Positions 9,289 to 18,005 of a stretch of 44,410 bases of DNA are shown piece by piece (position 1 is the first letter of the stretch; each line of letters starts with the position of its first letter). The stretch covers positions 1-44,410 of the forward strand of contig NZ_FOBH01000017.1 of assembly GCF_900109785.1 (NCBI RefSeq). Reading direction: 5' to 3'. Position numbers and translations under genes: made by a program. Source of the stretch: Nitrosovibrio tenuis. Its GTDB lineage: Bacteria > Pseudomonadota > Gammaproteobacteria > Burkholderiales > Nitrosomonadaceae. Below the pieces are notes generated by a model. It did no database searches, had not been told where the DNA came from, and saw only the letters and a program-made list of their open reading frames with translations.

Positions 9289-9396
9289 ATGCCAGCAGAA
9301 GATTCCGAAAGAAGGCGCGGAGCAATCAGGACCGGGCTTATTCTGCTGGCAATCGTCGTAGCACTTTTTTTAGCGGTTATCATAAAAAACTGGTAA
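9289..9396 (+). CDS. Small membrane protein of the cox operon (35 residues)
   Basis: An ATG at 9289, preceded by GAAGG, opens a 35-codon frame with a charged N-terminus (MPAEDSERRRGAIRTG) and one membrane helix (LILLAIVVALFLAVII) ending KNW. Its stop codon overlaps the ctaG start in TAATG, a sign of translational coupling. Betaproteobacterial oxidase operons commonly carry such a protein at this place, annotated as a cytochrome oxidase small assembly protein. The exact role is not known to me; assembly together with CtaG is inferred from position. Confidence 0.8.
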   Translation: MPAEDSERRRGAIRTGLILLAIVVALFLAVIIKNW

Positions 9397-9950
9397 TGAG
9401 CGTAGTTCAGGCAAATTCGGTAGTAATGCGAAAGCTACTGATTTTTACCGTAGTGATGTTTGGCTTCGGCTTTGCGTTAGTACCGTTTTATGAAAAGATC
9501 TGCGAGATTGCAGGTATTAATAATTTGCTGCAGGCAGATACTCTGACGACTAATACTCAGGTGGACACCAGTCGCTGGGTAACAGTAGAGCTGGATGCAA
9601 ATACGCGCGGGCTGCCTTGGCAGTTCAAGCCTCTCCAATCCAGCCTGCGCGTTCGCCCCGGTGAGTTGGTGCAGGTTATGTATGAAGTCAGGAACAATTC
9701 GGACAGAGAGGTCAACGGCCAGGCAATACCGAGCTATAGTCCGCAGCTCCTGGCCAAGCACCTGAAAAAACTGGAATGTTTCTGTTTCAGTAAACAGGTT
9801 TTAAAGCCGAATGAAACCAGGCAGATGCCCGTTCAATTTATGATTGAACCCGGTCTGCCGATTGATTATGACACCGTGACGATATCGTATACATTCTTTG
9901 AGCTGGGTAACAACGCTGCAATTATAGATAACAACGCGAGCCGGAGTTGA
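9396..9950 (+). CDS. ctaG: Cytochrome c oxidase assembly protein CtaG (Cox11)
   Basis: CtaG/Cox11 delivers copper to the CuB site of subunit I. The 184-residue protein has one N-terminal membrane helix (about 13-31, ending FALVPFYEKICEIAG) and a periplasmic beta domain with the copper-binding LECFCFSKQVLKPNET motif. The conserved Cox11 MPVQFMIEP and TVTISYTFFE segments follow. Start ATG overlaps the stop of the preceding small protein; its own stop overlaps the TTG start of the DUF2970 gene. Confidence 0.95.
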   Translation: MSVVQANSVVMRKLLIFTVVMFGFGFALVPFYEKICEIAGINNLLQADTLTTNTQVDTSRWVTVELDANTRGLPWQFKPLQSSLRVRPGELVQVMYEVRNNSDREVNGQAIPSYSPQLLAKHLKKLECFCFSKQVLKPNETRQMPVQFMIEPGLPIDYDTVTISYTFFELGNNAAIIDNNASRS

Positions 9951-10156
9951 AGGACAACAGCGAAAAACCAGCTAAAGGGACATTTATTCAGGCGATGAAA
10001 GCGGTATCCTGGGCTTTTTTCGGAGTAAGGAAACATACCGATCACGACCATGACGCGGAAACGTTGACGATGGGGCAGGTAATAATTGCGGGCATCCTCG
10101 GCGCCGCACTGTTTGTAGCGGGTGTATTATTGCTGGTCAGATTTGTAACAAGTTAA
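9947..10156 (+). CDS. DUF2970 small membrane protein
   Basis: The 69-residue protein has an N-terminal KGTFIQAMKAVSWAFFGVRK motif, a histidine/aspartate-rich patch (HTDHDHDAE) and one C-terminal membrane helix. This matches the DUF2970 family, found between ctaG and coxC in betaproteobacterial oxidase operons. The start is a TTG whose last two bases are shared with the ctaG stop; GGAG lies just upstream. Function is unknown; a role in oxidase assembly is inferred from context. Confidence 0.85.
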   Translation: MKDNSEKPAKGTFIQAMKAVSWAFFGVRKHTDHDHDAETLTMGQVIIAGILGAALFVAGVLLLVRFVTS

Positions 10157-10187
10157 AATTGATTAAATTATACGCGGGAGAAAGAGC

Positions 10188-11045
10188 ATGAGCCAAGAAG
10201 CAGGTCACGGTCACTATTACGTTCCGGCCCCATCGACTTACCCCATCACTGGGTCGATAGCGCTGTTGTTCATGGGTTTTGGCGCGGCGTTTTCAGTCAA
10301 CAGACTCCCGCTTGGTTATGGGTTGCTGACAATTGGCTTCGCCATTCTCTTCTACATGATCTTTGTCTGGTTCCGCACGGTGGCCCGGGAAAGCGAGAGC
10401 GGCAAGTTCAACAAACAGGTGGATACATCGTTTCGCTGGGGGATGAGCTGGTTCATTTTTTCAGAAGTCATGTTTTTTGCCGCCTTTTTCGGTGCGCTAT
10501 TCTACATGCGGGTCTACTCGATTCCCTGGCTTTCCGACCTGGAGCATAAGATCTTATGGCCGGATTTCACAGGCATTTGGCCAACGGCGGGCCCCGGGAT
10601 CACCGAAAAATTCATGCCCATGGGGCCATGGGGTCTTCCGGCCATCAACACGCTGATACTGCTTACCTCGGGTGTGACGGTAACCTGGGCTCACTGGGCG
10701 CTCAAGCTGAATAAGCGCGGTCAGCTCAAGCTGGGATTGTTCCTTACCTTTGCATTGGGGTTTCTCTTTGTTGGTCTCCAGGCATACGAATATGGTCATG
10801 CTTATTCAGATCTCAACCTCAAGCTCACGACTGGAGCTTACGGCGCATCATTTTTCATGCTGACCGGCTTTCACGGTTTCCACGTGACGCTGGGTTCCAT
10901 CATGTTACTGGTTATTTATTGCCGTGTGCTTGCTGGTCACTTCACACCCGAGAATCATTTTGGCTTCGAAGGCGTGGCCTGGTACTGGCACTTTGTGGAC
11001 GTGGTCTGGCTGGGACTGTTCATTTTCGTATATTGGCTGATATAG
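10188..11045 (+). CDS. coxC: Cytochrome c oxidase subunit III
   Basis: Subunit III stabilises the catalytic core and does not carry redox centres. The 285 residues form seven predicted membrane helices. Typical segments are RWGMSWFIFSEVMFFAAFFGALFY, NTLILLTSGVTVTWAHWAL, GLQAYEY, and the C-terminal FHGFHVTLGSIML...HFGFEGVAWYWHFVDVVWLGLFIFVYW. AGAAAGAG lies upstream of the ATG. It is the last gene of the first block of the oxidase operon. Confidence 0.97.
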   Translation: MSQEAGHGHYYVPAPSTYPITGSIALLFMGFGAAFSVNRLPLGYGLLTIGFAILFYMIFVWFRTVARESESGKFNKQVDTSFRWGMSWFIFSEVMFFAAFFGALFYMRVYSIPWLSDLEHKILWPDFTGIWPTAGPGITEKFMPMGPWGLPAINTLILLTSGVTVTWAHWALKLNKRGQLKLGLFLTFALGFLFVGLQAYEYGHAYSDLNLKLTTGAYGASFFMLTGFHGFHVTLGSIMLLVIYCRVLAGHFTPENHFGFEGVAWYWHFVDVVWLGLFIFVYWLI

Positions 11046-11060
11046 CATCCGTGCATCATG

Positions 11061-11270
11061 CTAATGGCCGAGTGGTATGAATCCGAAATAAGTTCCCGCC
11101 ATGAGCAGGATGAAAAGCAGGACCGATAAGCTGATGCGAAGCGTCAGGGATTTCACGGCGCGTGTGCCCTGACCTTTGTCCTTGATCATATAATACAAGG
11201 CGGACGCCAGGCTTGAGAGAATGAAGAACAGAAATAGTACCGCGGCAATTTTTAACATTTTATTCAGCAA
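11061..11270 (-). CDS. DUF2909 twin-transmembrane protein
   Basis: A 69-residue protein with two hydrophobic helices (about 7-28 and 45-65) joined by a polar loop (MIKDKGQGTRAVKSLTLR). It fits the DUF2909 family, which sits reversed between coxC and the SURF1 gene in many betaproteobacterial oxidase clusters. A later ATG (M5) could be the true start. It runs against the direction of the oxidase genes. Function unknown; oxidase-related by location only. Confidence 0.75.
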   Translation of the reverse strand: MLNKMLKIAAVLFLFFILSSLASALYYMIKDKGQGTRAVKSLTLRISLSVLLFILLMAGTYFGFIPLGH

Positions 11271-11317
11271 TTATTGAGGTCTGAACAAAGTTTAGCTGAG
11301 TTCTGCATAACTATCCA

Positions 11318-12034
11318 ATGACTATTTCAGGCTGGCGATTTACGCCGCGATTATGGTCAACAGTCGTCGCGGTGGTGGTCATAGCGATAATGGTGCAGCT
11401 TGGCAACTGGCAACTTTCCCGAGCGCGGGAAAAGGAATCGCGGCAGGAAAAGCTTGATACGCTTTCGCAGCAGTCGCCCGTATCGTTACCTGCCGATCCG
11501 GTCAAGCTTGAAGATTTTCAATATCGTAAGATCGAAGTGCACGGTTTGTATCTGCCGGAGCATACGGTTTACCTTGACAACAAGATTTATAAAGGGATGG
11601 TGGGTTACCACATCATCACACCGTTGAGGATTGGCACGAGTTCCATGCACGTCCTGGTAAATCGAGGGTGGGTGGCTGCGGATCGCGACCGTAGCAAGTT
11701 ACCGGGCGTAATTACACCTGATGGCCCCGTGGTTGTCTCAGGCATTGCAGCGAATGCGGTGCAGAAAACGCTGGAACTTTCAAAAGAAATGGTCTCGGGC
11801 CAGGTTTGGGAAAATCTTGATCTCGAGCGTTATCGCAGCACCACGGGCCTTCAGCTTCAGCCACTCATGATCTTGCAGCAGAACGATGTGAAAGACGGTT
11901 TGGTGCGTGAATGGGCGCGGCCGGATCTGGGCATCGGTAAGAACCTTGGTTACGCGCTTCAATGGTTTGCTATGGCGCTGGCGGTATTGATTATTTATTT
12001 GGTGTTAAGTGTCAAACGAGAGCATACCCAGTAA
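11318..12034 (+). CDS. SURF1-family cytochrome oxidase biogenesis protein
   Basis: SURF1/Shy1 proteins help insert haem a into subunit I. The 238-residue product shows the family layout: an N-terminal membrane helix (about 13-30, followed by LGNWQLSRAREK), a periplasmic domain with YRKIEVHGLYLPEHTVYLDN, GYHIITPLRI, VLVNRGWVAADRDR, and a C-terminal helix (ALQWFAMALAVLIIYLVLS). Its 3' end overlaps the next gene by 26 bp. Confidence 0.93.
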   Translation: MTISGWRFTPRLWSTVVAVVVIAIMVQLGNWQLSRAREKESRQEKLDTLSQQSPVSLPADPVKLEDFQYRKIEVHGLYLPEHTVYLDNKIYKGMVGYHIITPLRIGTSSMHVLVNRGWVAADRDRSKLPGVITPDGPVVVSGIAANAVQKTLELSKEMVSGQVWENLDLERYRSTTGLQLQPLMILQQNDVKDGLVREWARPDLGIGKNLGYALQWFAMALAVLIIYLVLSVKREHTQ

Positions 12035-12620
12035 GGGAACAAGCAGGCGCACGCTGATTTTACTGCTGATATTGATGTGCGCGCCGATCATCGCTTCTTA
12101 TACGCTTTACTTTTGGAATGTAAGACCTTCAAGCGTTAATTACGGTGAGTTGTTAGAGGTTAAGCCCCTGGCGGGCAGTGCACTGAATCAGTCCGACAAT
12201 ACTATTTTCCGGATGCGCCAGTTACGGGGTAAATGGGCGCTTATATCCGTAGATGCAGGCAAGTGTGATGAGCAGTGCCGCAAAAAGCTTTATTACATGC
12301 GGCAGGTACGTTTGATACAAAACACGGAAAAGGAACGCATCGAGCGGGTTTGGTTGATCGATGATGGTGAGGCGCCTTCCCCTGAAGTCGTGAGCGAGGT
12401 TGAAGGTATCTGGCTCATCAATGCGAAAGATAGCGACTTGCTTAAGGCGATACCAGCAAAAGAATCTAACCGCGATCATATTTATCTCATCGATCCAATC
12501 GGAAATCTCATGATGCGCTTTCCAAAAAATCCGGATCCAGCAAAGATGGCGAAGGACATCAAGCGGCTGCTCAAGGTGTCACAGTTGGAACATGCAATAG
12601 GAACCGATAAAAAACACTGA
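12009..12620 (+). CDS. Cox-cluster membrane-anchored SCO/thioredoxin-like protein
   Basis: This 203-residue protein has one N-terminal helix (about 15-37) and a periplasmic domain with C86-x3-C90 in GKCDEQCRKKLYYMRQVR and a late DHIYLIDPIGNLMMRFP segment. The spacing and the IDPIGNLMMR motif resemble SCO-type thioredoxin folds, so a copper or thiol role in oxidase assembly is plausible; that is inference. Homologues at this place in betaproteobacteria are usually labelled hypothetical. The start is a GTG inside the SURF1 gene. A haem A synthase gene normally follows; here ctaB comes next. Confidence 0.7.
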   Translation: MSNESIPSKGTSRRTLILLLILMCAPIIASYTLYFWNVRPSSVNYGELLEVKPLAGSALNQSDNTIFRMRQLRGKWALISVDAGKCDEQCRKKLYYMRQVRLIQNTEKERIERVWLIDDGEAPSPEVVSEVEGIWLINAKDSDLLKAIPAKESNRDHIYLIDPIGNLMMRFPKNPDPAKMAKDIKRLLKVSQLEHAIGTDKKH

Positions 12621-12740
12621 TGGATTCCGGCTCTGTGGCTGTTTAAGACGCCGGCTCTCGGTGATTAGATACGATAGTTTGAATTGGCAAATCGGTAATT
12701 GTGGGCGTAATAGCCTGCAATGAACAAGGAGATGAAAGTT

Positions 12741-13637
12741 ATGGCTACGACAAGTATCGCTTGGCAGCAAACCGCGTCGCGTCTGCAGCAATTCTACCGG
12801 TTGACCAAACCCAGGGTCGTATCGCTTATTGTTTTCACGGCGGTTATCGGCATGTTCCTTGCTGTGCCTGGTGCCGTTCCATTGAATGCGTTGGTATTCG
12901 GCACATTGGGCATCGCCTTGGTGGCCGGCGCCGCTGCGGCGGTAAATTGCCTGGTTGAACAAAAGATCGACGCCGTCATGGCACGGACGCGCGGCAGACC
13001 GCTACCACGGGGCACCGTAACGTCACCCGAGACGCTATTCTTCCTCGCGTTGATCGGCGGGAGCGGTTTGTTGATGCTTCATCAGCTGGTCAACCCCTTG
13101 ACGATGTGGCTTACTCTTGGCACTTTCGTCGGATATGCGATTATCTATACCGTACTTTTAAAGCCCATGACCCCTCAGAACATTGTCATTGGCGGCGCTT
13201 CGGGCGCAATGCCTCCCGTTCTGGGCTGGGCGGCAGTTACCGGGGAAGTCACCGCCGATGCACTTTTGCTGTTTCTCATCATCTTCGCATGGACGCCTCC
13301 ACACTTCTGGGCGCTCGCACTTTACCGCAAGCTGGAATATGCCAAGGTGGGTATGCCAATGCTGCCGGTCACGCATGGTGACAAATTTACCCGCCTGCAT
13401 GTATTGCTCTACACCCTGATACTCATCGCGGTGACTTTGATGCCGTATGCCACCCAAATGAGCGGGCTGATCTATTTGATTGGCGCAGCAGTGCTGGATG
13501 CCGTATTTCTCTATTACGCGGTGAAAATTTACCTGGATTATAGCGATCAGCTTGCGAAAAAGGCATTTCGTTATTCCATCCTGTATTTAGCGGCACTGTT
13601 TGCGGTACTCCTGATAGATCACTATATCCGCTTTTAA
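12741..13637 (+). CDS. ctaB: Protoheme IX farnesyltransferase (haem O synthase)
   Basis: CtaB, a UbiA-type prenyltransferase in the inner membrane, adds a farnesyl group to haem b to make haem O, the precursor of haem A. The 298-residue protein has the expected series of membrane helices, the N-terminal [20 protein letters not shown], the first aspartate-rich-like motif [21 protein letters not shown], and the second [30 protein letters not shown]. An ATG at 12720 would add seven residues, but AAGGAG at 12726-12731 is well placed for the ATG at 12741, which I prefer. Confidence 0.95.
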   Translation: MATTSIAWQQTASRLQQFYRLTKPRVVSLIVFTAVIGMFLAVPGAVPLNALVFGTLGIALVAGAAAAVNCLVEQKIDAVMARTRGRPLPRGTVTSPETLFFLALIGGSGLLMLHQLVNPLTMWLTLGTFVGYAIIYTVLLKPMTPQNIVIGGASGAMPPVLGWAAVTGEVTADALLLFLIIFAWTPPHFWALALYRKLEYAKVGMPMLPVTHGDKFTRLHVLLYTLILIAVTLMPYATQMSGLIYLIGAAVLDAVFLYYAVKIYLDYSDQLAKKAFRYSILYLAALFAVLLIDHYIRF

Positions 13638-14249
13638 GTGTTTCGGCCTCGGTACCGATATTACTGCGCGGTAGCGGCATGGGTAGCAATGCTTGCTCTT
13701 GCCGCTTGCGGTAATACCGCCAAGCCAACATTTCTATCGACAGACATCACGGGCGCAACATTCGGTAAGGAGCTCAAGCTCGTCGGTCACGACGGCGTCA
13801 CTCGCACGCTTGCTGACTTCAAGGGAAAGGCCATAGTATTGTTTTTTGGCTACACGCATTGCCCGGATGTATGCCCGGCCACCATGGGGGAGATAGCCAG
13901 CGCCGTGCAGAAACTCGGTAAGGATGCCGCACGCGTGCAAGTACTGTTCGTTACGATTGATCCGGAACGCGATACCCCTGAAACCCTCAAGCAGTATTTA
14001 TCAGCATTCGATCCAGCGTTCCTGGGTTTGCACGGAGACGCCGGAGCTACGAAAATAATTGCTGATGAATTCAAAATCGTTTATCAGAAGCATGCAGGAA
14101 ATTCATCGGATCACGACACCATGGATCATTCCGCCGGAGTCTACATTTTTGACACTAAGGGGCAGCTTCGCCTGTATGCAAGCGGTAACGGCAATAGTGC
14201 AGATATCCTTGCGCGAGACATCGGGGAATTATTAAGAACTACAGGCTAA
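13638..14249 (+). CDS. SCO1/SenC-family copper chaperone lipoprotein
   Basis: SCO proteins deliver copper to the CuA site of subunit II. The 203-residue product starts with a lipoprotein signal peptide (lipobox LAAC, Cys24) and has the SCO thioredoxin fold with the copper-binding CPDVCP motif (C75 and C79), VTIDPERDTPE, and a conserved histidine in the DHSAGVYIFD segment. The GTG start directly follows the ctaB stop. It ends the oxidase cluster and faces a convergent gene. Confidence 0.93.
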   Translation: MFRPRYRYYCAVAAWVAMLALAACGNTAKPTFLSTDITGATFGKELKLVGHDGVTRTLADFKGKAIVLFFGYTHCPDVCPATMGEIASAVQKLGKDAARVQVLFVTIDPERDTPETLKQYLSAFDPAFLGLHGDAGATKIIADEFKIVYQKHAGNSSDHDTMDHSAGVYIFDTKGQLRLYASGNGNSADILARDIGELLRTTG

Positions 14250-14293
14250 GCAAAAAGGTTAGCAAGAAGCCCGGCGTGGAGCCACATTAATGG

Positions 14294-15658
14294 CTACAAA
14301 AACAATTTTCCGGGATTAAGAATGTTGTTCGGGTCGAAGACTCGCTTGATTCCTTTCATCAGCGCCATTGTTGACATATCAATCTCTTTGCCAACATAAG
14401 CCCTTTTTTCGCTGCCGACTCCATGTTCGCCTGACAAAGTGCCCCTCAACCGGATGACCAGATCGAATATCTCATTCAGGCATTGTTCCGCGCGCGCCAT
14501 TTCAGGGAAATTGTCGGGATTTACCAGCAGATTCACATGAATATTACCATTTCCCGCATGACCGAAATTGACGTTGGCTATTCGGTACTTATCACTTAAC
14601 CGGCCGAGTTCTTGCAAAAATCCGGGTAACGCACTCACCGGTACCACCACATCTTCATTGATCTTTTTCGGTGCTATGTCGCGCAGCAATGGGGACAACG
14701 TTTTGCGGGCCCGCCATAAAGCGGCCGCATCCGCCGTTCTTTCCGCATTGATCAGTCCGTCGTTCCGACACGCCGAAAGAATCGCATTGCACGATTCGGA
14801 GATATAACGCTCTGATCCATCCACCTCGATCATTAGCATCGCCGTGGCATCTGCCGGCACCATCTCAGGAAATCTGCTCCGGATCAGATCGAGCGACCCC
14901 GAATCCAAAAACTCAAGCGCACTGGGCGTTTGCGGGAGCGCCATAACCGCCACTATTGCCTCTGCGCAACTTGCGATGTCGCGATAATGCGCCGTAAGTC
15001 CGCCAACCGCCTCTGGAAGCGGAGTAAGCTTAAGCGTTGCTTCGGTAATGACAGCAAGCGTCCCCTCCGAGCCTACCAAGAGACGCGTGAGGTCATAACC
15101 CACCACTCCTTTGGTGGTATAGCAGCCGGTCGTAATCATGCTGCCCTCACCCGTGACCGCCTTGAGGCCCAACACATGGTCTCGGGTGGTCCCATATTTT
15201 ACCGCGTGAGGCCCTCCCGCAGAGGTGGCCAGATTTCCCCCAATACTCGAGTATGCCGCGCTGGACGGATCAGGCGCCCAAAAAAAACCATGGCTCTTCG
15301 CTGAATCCTGCAGGGACTGGTTAATTACACCCGGTTCCGCAACAGCCACGCGATTCGCCGCGTCCATCGTGACGATACGGGTCATGCGCTCAAGCGAAAG
15401 CGCCACGCCGCCTCGCTCAGGGAGGCTTCCGCCTGAGGTACCCGTTCCGCGCCCCCGCGGCGTGAGCGGAACGTTATGCGCATTACAAAGCAAGACAATC
15501 GCCTTGATCTCTTCCGCATCCAACGGAAACGCCACCGCCTCCGGCGGAAAAATCTTCCGGCTATTGTCATAGGCATAAGCATAACAATCCACCGGATCCG
15601 TCAAAATACGTCCGGGCGGAAGAAGCGTGCCGAGCTGAGCAAGAAAATGGGACGTCAC
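14294..15658 (-). CDS. FAD-linked oxidase, GlcD / D-lactate dehydrogenase type
   Basis: The 454-residue flavoprotein has the vanillyl-alcohol-oxidase-type FAD-binding domain in its first half (TPRGRGTGTSGGSLPERGG, SSAAYSSIGGNLATSAGGPHAVKYGTTRDHVLG, LLVGSEGTLAVITEATLKL) and the cap domain ending NFGHAGNGNIHVNLL, GEHGVGSEKR and DPNNILNPGKLF. These are the marks of GlcD and D-lactate dehydrogenases, which oxidise 2-hydroxy acids. No glcE or glcF gene is adjacent, so whether the substrate is glycolate, D-lactate or 2-hydroxyglutarate cannot be told. In an ammonia oxidiser with carbon fixation, glycolate from photorespiration-like metabolism is plausible and would feed the glycine cleavage system also in this window. 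Confidence 0.88.
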   Translation of the reverse strand: MTSHFLAQLGTLLPPGRILTDPVDCYAYAYDNSRKIFPPEAVAFPLDAEEIKAIVLLCNAHNVPLTPRGRGTGTSGGSLPERGGVALSLERMTRIVTMDAANRVAVAEPGVINQSLQDSAKSHGFFWAPDPSSAAYSSIGGNLATSAGGPHAVKYGTTRDHVLGLKAVTGEGSMITTGCYTTKGVVGYDLTRLLVGSEGTLAVITEATLKLTPLPEAVGGLTAHYRDIASCAEAIVAVMALPQTPSALEFLDSGSLDLIRSRFPEMVPADATAMLMIEVDGSERYISESCNAILSACRNDGLINAERTADAAALWRARKTLSPLLRDIAPKKINEDVVVPVSALPGFLQELGRLSDKYRIANVNFGHAGNGNIHVNLLVNPDNFPEMARAEQCLNEIFDLVIRLRGTLSGEHGVGSEKRAYVGKEIDMSTMALMKGIKRVFDPNNILNPGKLFL

Positions 15659-15757
15659 TATAACGAGCTCCGGGTTACCCGGTTCTCATCAGTTCGGGCC
15701 CCCTCAAAAAGACCACGCATTACCGCAGGCCAGCCGGGAATAAGCCCTGCCTGAATA

Positions 15758-16357
15758 TTAGCTGGTATATTCAAATACCTTCACGACCTTGCGCACCCCA
15801 TTGGTCGAACCTGCAATCTCCACCGCGCTCTCCGCCTCCTTGCGGTTGACCAGACCGAGGAGATAGACGGTGCTGTTTTCGGTCACTACCTTGACATGGT
15901 TAACCTGAAATTTGCCGCCATCCATAAACCTACCTTTAACCTTGGAGGTAATCAGCGTATCGCTACTACGTGAAGCATACGTACTGGGCGGCCCAATGTC
16001 TATTTCATTGATGACCGTCCGCACGTGATCCAGGTTTCTTACCAGATTCCCAATCTCTGCTTTAGCACTCTCGGAAGGCGCCTCTCCGGTAAGCAGGACG
16101 TTCCGGTTATAGCTTGTAACATTGACATGAACATTATCGCCATATCTTTCACTAATACGCCGACTGCTTTTCAACTCGATCCCCTCGTCTTCAACGAACA
16201 TGCCGCTTGTGCGCCGATCATTAGACATCGCGACGCCGGCCCCGACGCCCGTTGCAACGCCGGCCGCAACCAGCAGGGCGCAGCCGGAGAGAAACGGAAT
16301 ACAGAAGATGACTAGCAATAGGCCCCTTACACTCAAATTTACACTCAAACTTTTCAT
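15758..16357 (-). CDS. dolP: BON-domain lipoprotein, DolP (YraP) type
   Basis: DolP is an outer-membrane lipoprotein with two BON domains that supports envelope integrity and BAM function. The 199-residue product has a lipoprotein signal peptide with lipobox LSGC, a VAAGVATGVGAGVAMSNDRRTSG linker, and two BON repeats (about 58-120 with NVLLTGEAPSESAKAEIG, and about 130-195 with TVYLLGLVNRKEAESAVEIA). Start ATG at 16357 has AGGTT upstream. In enterobacteria the order is yraN-diaA-dolP; here diaA is absent from between yraN and dolP. Confidence 0.88.
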   Translation of the reverse strand: MKSLSVNLSVRGLLLVIFCIPFLSGCALLVAAGVATGVGAGVAMSNDRRTSGMFVEDEGIELKSSRRISERYGDNVHVNVTSYNRNVLLTGEAPSESAKAEIGNLVRNLDHVRTVINEIDIGPPSTYASRSSDTLITSKVKGRFMDGGKFQVNHVKVVTENSTVYLLGLVNRKEAESAVEIAGSTNGVRKVVKVFEYTS

Positions 16358-16543
16358 CAATAACCTCGAAAATTAAAACGCATATATGGCATATATGACA
16401 ATCATTAAACATCCGCTGGGATCCACCGAACGCCTCCAGGAACAGGCACCTATCGGAATAACCGCAATACACACCGACAAGCCAACCGGGCACTTTACAC
16501 CGCCAATCCCCAGGCTCCCTGAGCCCCTCCAATTCCTGTTCCG

Positions 16544-16909
16544 CTATTCACAAAAGGCATCTTTTATCCATTCCATCCCCTCCCCCTTAACGCCCGATAG
16601 CAATACCGCGTCGAATCGACACGGTGGTATCGACTTCAACGAAGCAAGATAATGCTTCGCCGTCCGTATCAACCGCCCCTGCTTCACTAAGGTAATGCTA
16701 CTCCCCGCGCCTCCAAAAACCTGACTGCAACGCATGCGTACCTCAACGAATACCACTACCATCTGGTCTTGCATGATGAGATCAATCTCGCCAAAGCGAC
16801 AGCGATAATTTCTCTCTATTAAAGCAAGGCCCTTACCCTGAAGATACCCTTCGACATATCGCTCAGCTTCACTACCTTTCAATTGATATCCATATTCGAT
16901 GTGTTCCAT
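16544..16909 (-). CDS. yraN: YraN-family (UPF0102) endonuclease-like protein
   Basis: The 121-residue protein has the UPF0102 pattern: an N-terminal GSEAERYVEGYLQGKGLALIERNYRCRFGEIDLI, where E and D resemble restriction-endonuclease-fold catalytic residues, then VVVFVEVRMR and a helical region. Family length is about 120. Its role is not firmly established. The gene is divergent from rsmI, a common neighbour of yraN, and lies upstream of dolP with a 186-bp gap. Confidence 0.9.
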   Translation of the reverse strand: MEHIEYGYQLKGSEAERYVEGYLQGKGLALIERNYRCRFGEIDLIMQDQMVVVFVEVRMRCSQVFGGAGSSITLVKQGRLIRTAKHYLASLKSIPPCRFDAVLLSGVKGEGMEWIKDAFCE

Positions 16910-17062
16910 CGATCAATTCGCCCGAATGAAGACCGTGACGGAAGGCGTAAGTGATATATTCTACAATGCAACTAAAATCCTTTCATTATGCATCACCTCG
17001 GATAATCCTGGCGCCGATGTCGGGCTATACCGTTTTCCTGGATCGTTACTCGAATTTCACGA

Positions 17063-17944
17063 ATGCAAGCAGGAACATCAACACTACCGGGCAGCTTATA
17101 CGTCGTCGGAACACCGATAGGAAACTTGCGTGATATCAGCTTCAGAGCGCTGGACATTCTCGCGGCAGTAGACTTTATCGCAGCCGAGGATACCCGTGTG
17201 ACCGCTCGCCTGCTTGAGTATCATTCGATAACGAAGAAGATGATATCCATGCACCGGCATAACGAAGCCTCTACGGTGAAAAGGATCGAGCGCTCTCTCG
17301 CGGACGGAAATTCGGTTGCGCTTCTTACGGATGCAGGCACCCCAGGAATATCCGACCCGGGAGCACTCCTGGTTAAACACATCCGGAATATGGGCTATAA
17401 AGTAATTCCCATACCGGGCGCGAACGCCGCGGTATGCGCTCTCTCCGCAGCGGGTATTATCACGCCCCACTTTCTATTTTATGGATTTCTTCCAGCCAAT
17501 CCTGGCGCAAGGCGGCGTGAACTGCAAAACCTGAAATTGTTTCCATACACGCTGATATTTTATGAAGCGCCGCACCGCATTCTGGAATGCGTGACGGATC
17601 TGGTCGAGGTAATGCGCGATCATCGCGAGCTTACTATTGCCAGAGAATTGACCAAGTTGTTCGAGACCATTCATGTCTGCCCGCTCAAGGACGCCGTGGT
17701 GTGGCTTGAAGAGGACCCAAATCGCCAGCGGGGCGAATTCGTACTGATGTTGACGGGCTTCAAAACACGGAATGAGGCTGAACTGGGTGATGAAGCTCAA
17801 CATGTACTGAAGCTGTTAATGGACGCCTTACCGTTAAAGCAGGCGGTAAAGCTGGCCGCTGATATAACTGGCGAAAGCAGAAATCTACTTTATACATTCG
17901 CGCTGTCTCTCAGGAACGAAACGACAAGCCCTGACGATGCATAA
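17063..17944 (+). CDS. rsmI: 16S rRNA (cytidine-1402-2'-O)-methyltransferase
   Basis: RsmI methylates the 2'-hydroxyl of C1402 in the decoding centre of 16S rRNA, using S-adenosylmethionine. The 293-residue product is of family length. Typical motifs are LYVVGTPIGNLRDISFRAL at the N-terminus, AAEDTR, LLTDAGTPGISDPG, VIPIPGANAAVCALSAAGI, and FYEAPHRI. The SAM-binding tetrapyrrole-methylase fold fits. No strong ribosome site precedes the ATG at 17063; the YVVGTPIG segment fixes the frame. Divergent from yraN. Confidence 0.95.
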   Translation: MQAGTSTLPGSLYVVGTPIGNLRDISFRALDILAAVDFIAAEDTRVTARLLEYHSITKKMISMHRHNEASTVKRIERSLADGNSVALLTDAGTPGISDPGALLVKHIRNMGYKVIPIPGANAAVCALSAAGIITPHFLFYGFLPANPGARRRELQNLKLFPYTLIFYEAPHRILECVTDLVEVMRDHRELTIARELTKLFETIHVCPLKDAVVWLEEDPNRQRGEFVLMLTGFKTRNEAELGDEAQHVLKLLMDALPLKQAVKLAADITGESRNLLYTFALSLRNETTSPDDA

Positions 17945-18005
17945 AATATGGCAATGCCAATCCATAATATATAACCACGCGTTCCGCGGGTCGCGACCGT
18001 AAAAC

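Noticed and set aside
11043-11063. Hairpin TAGCAT...ATGCTA between coxC and the DUF2909 gene
   Set aside because: Short stem without a T run on either strand; not convincing as a terminator.
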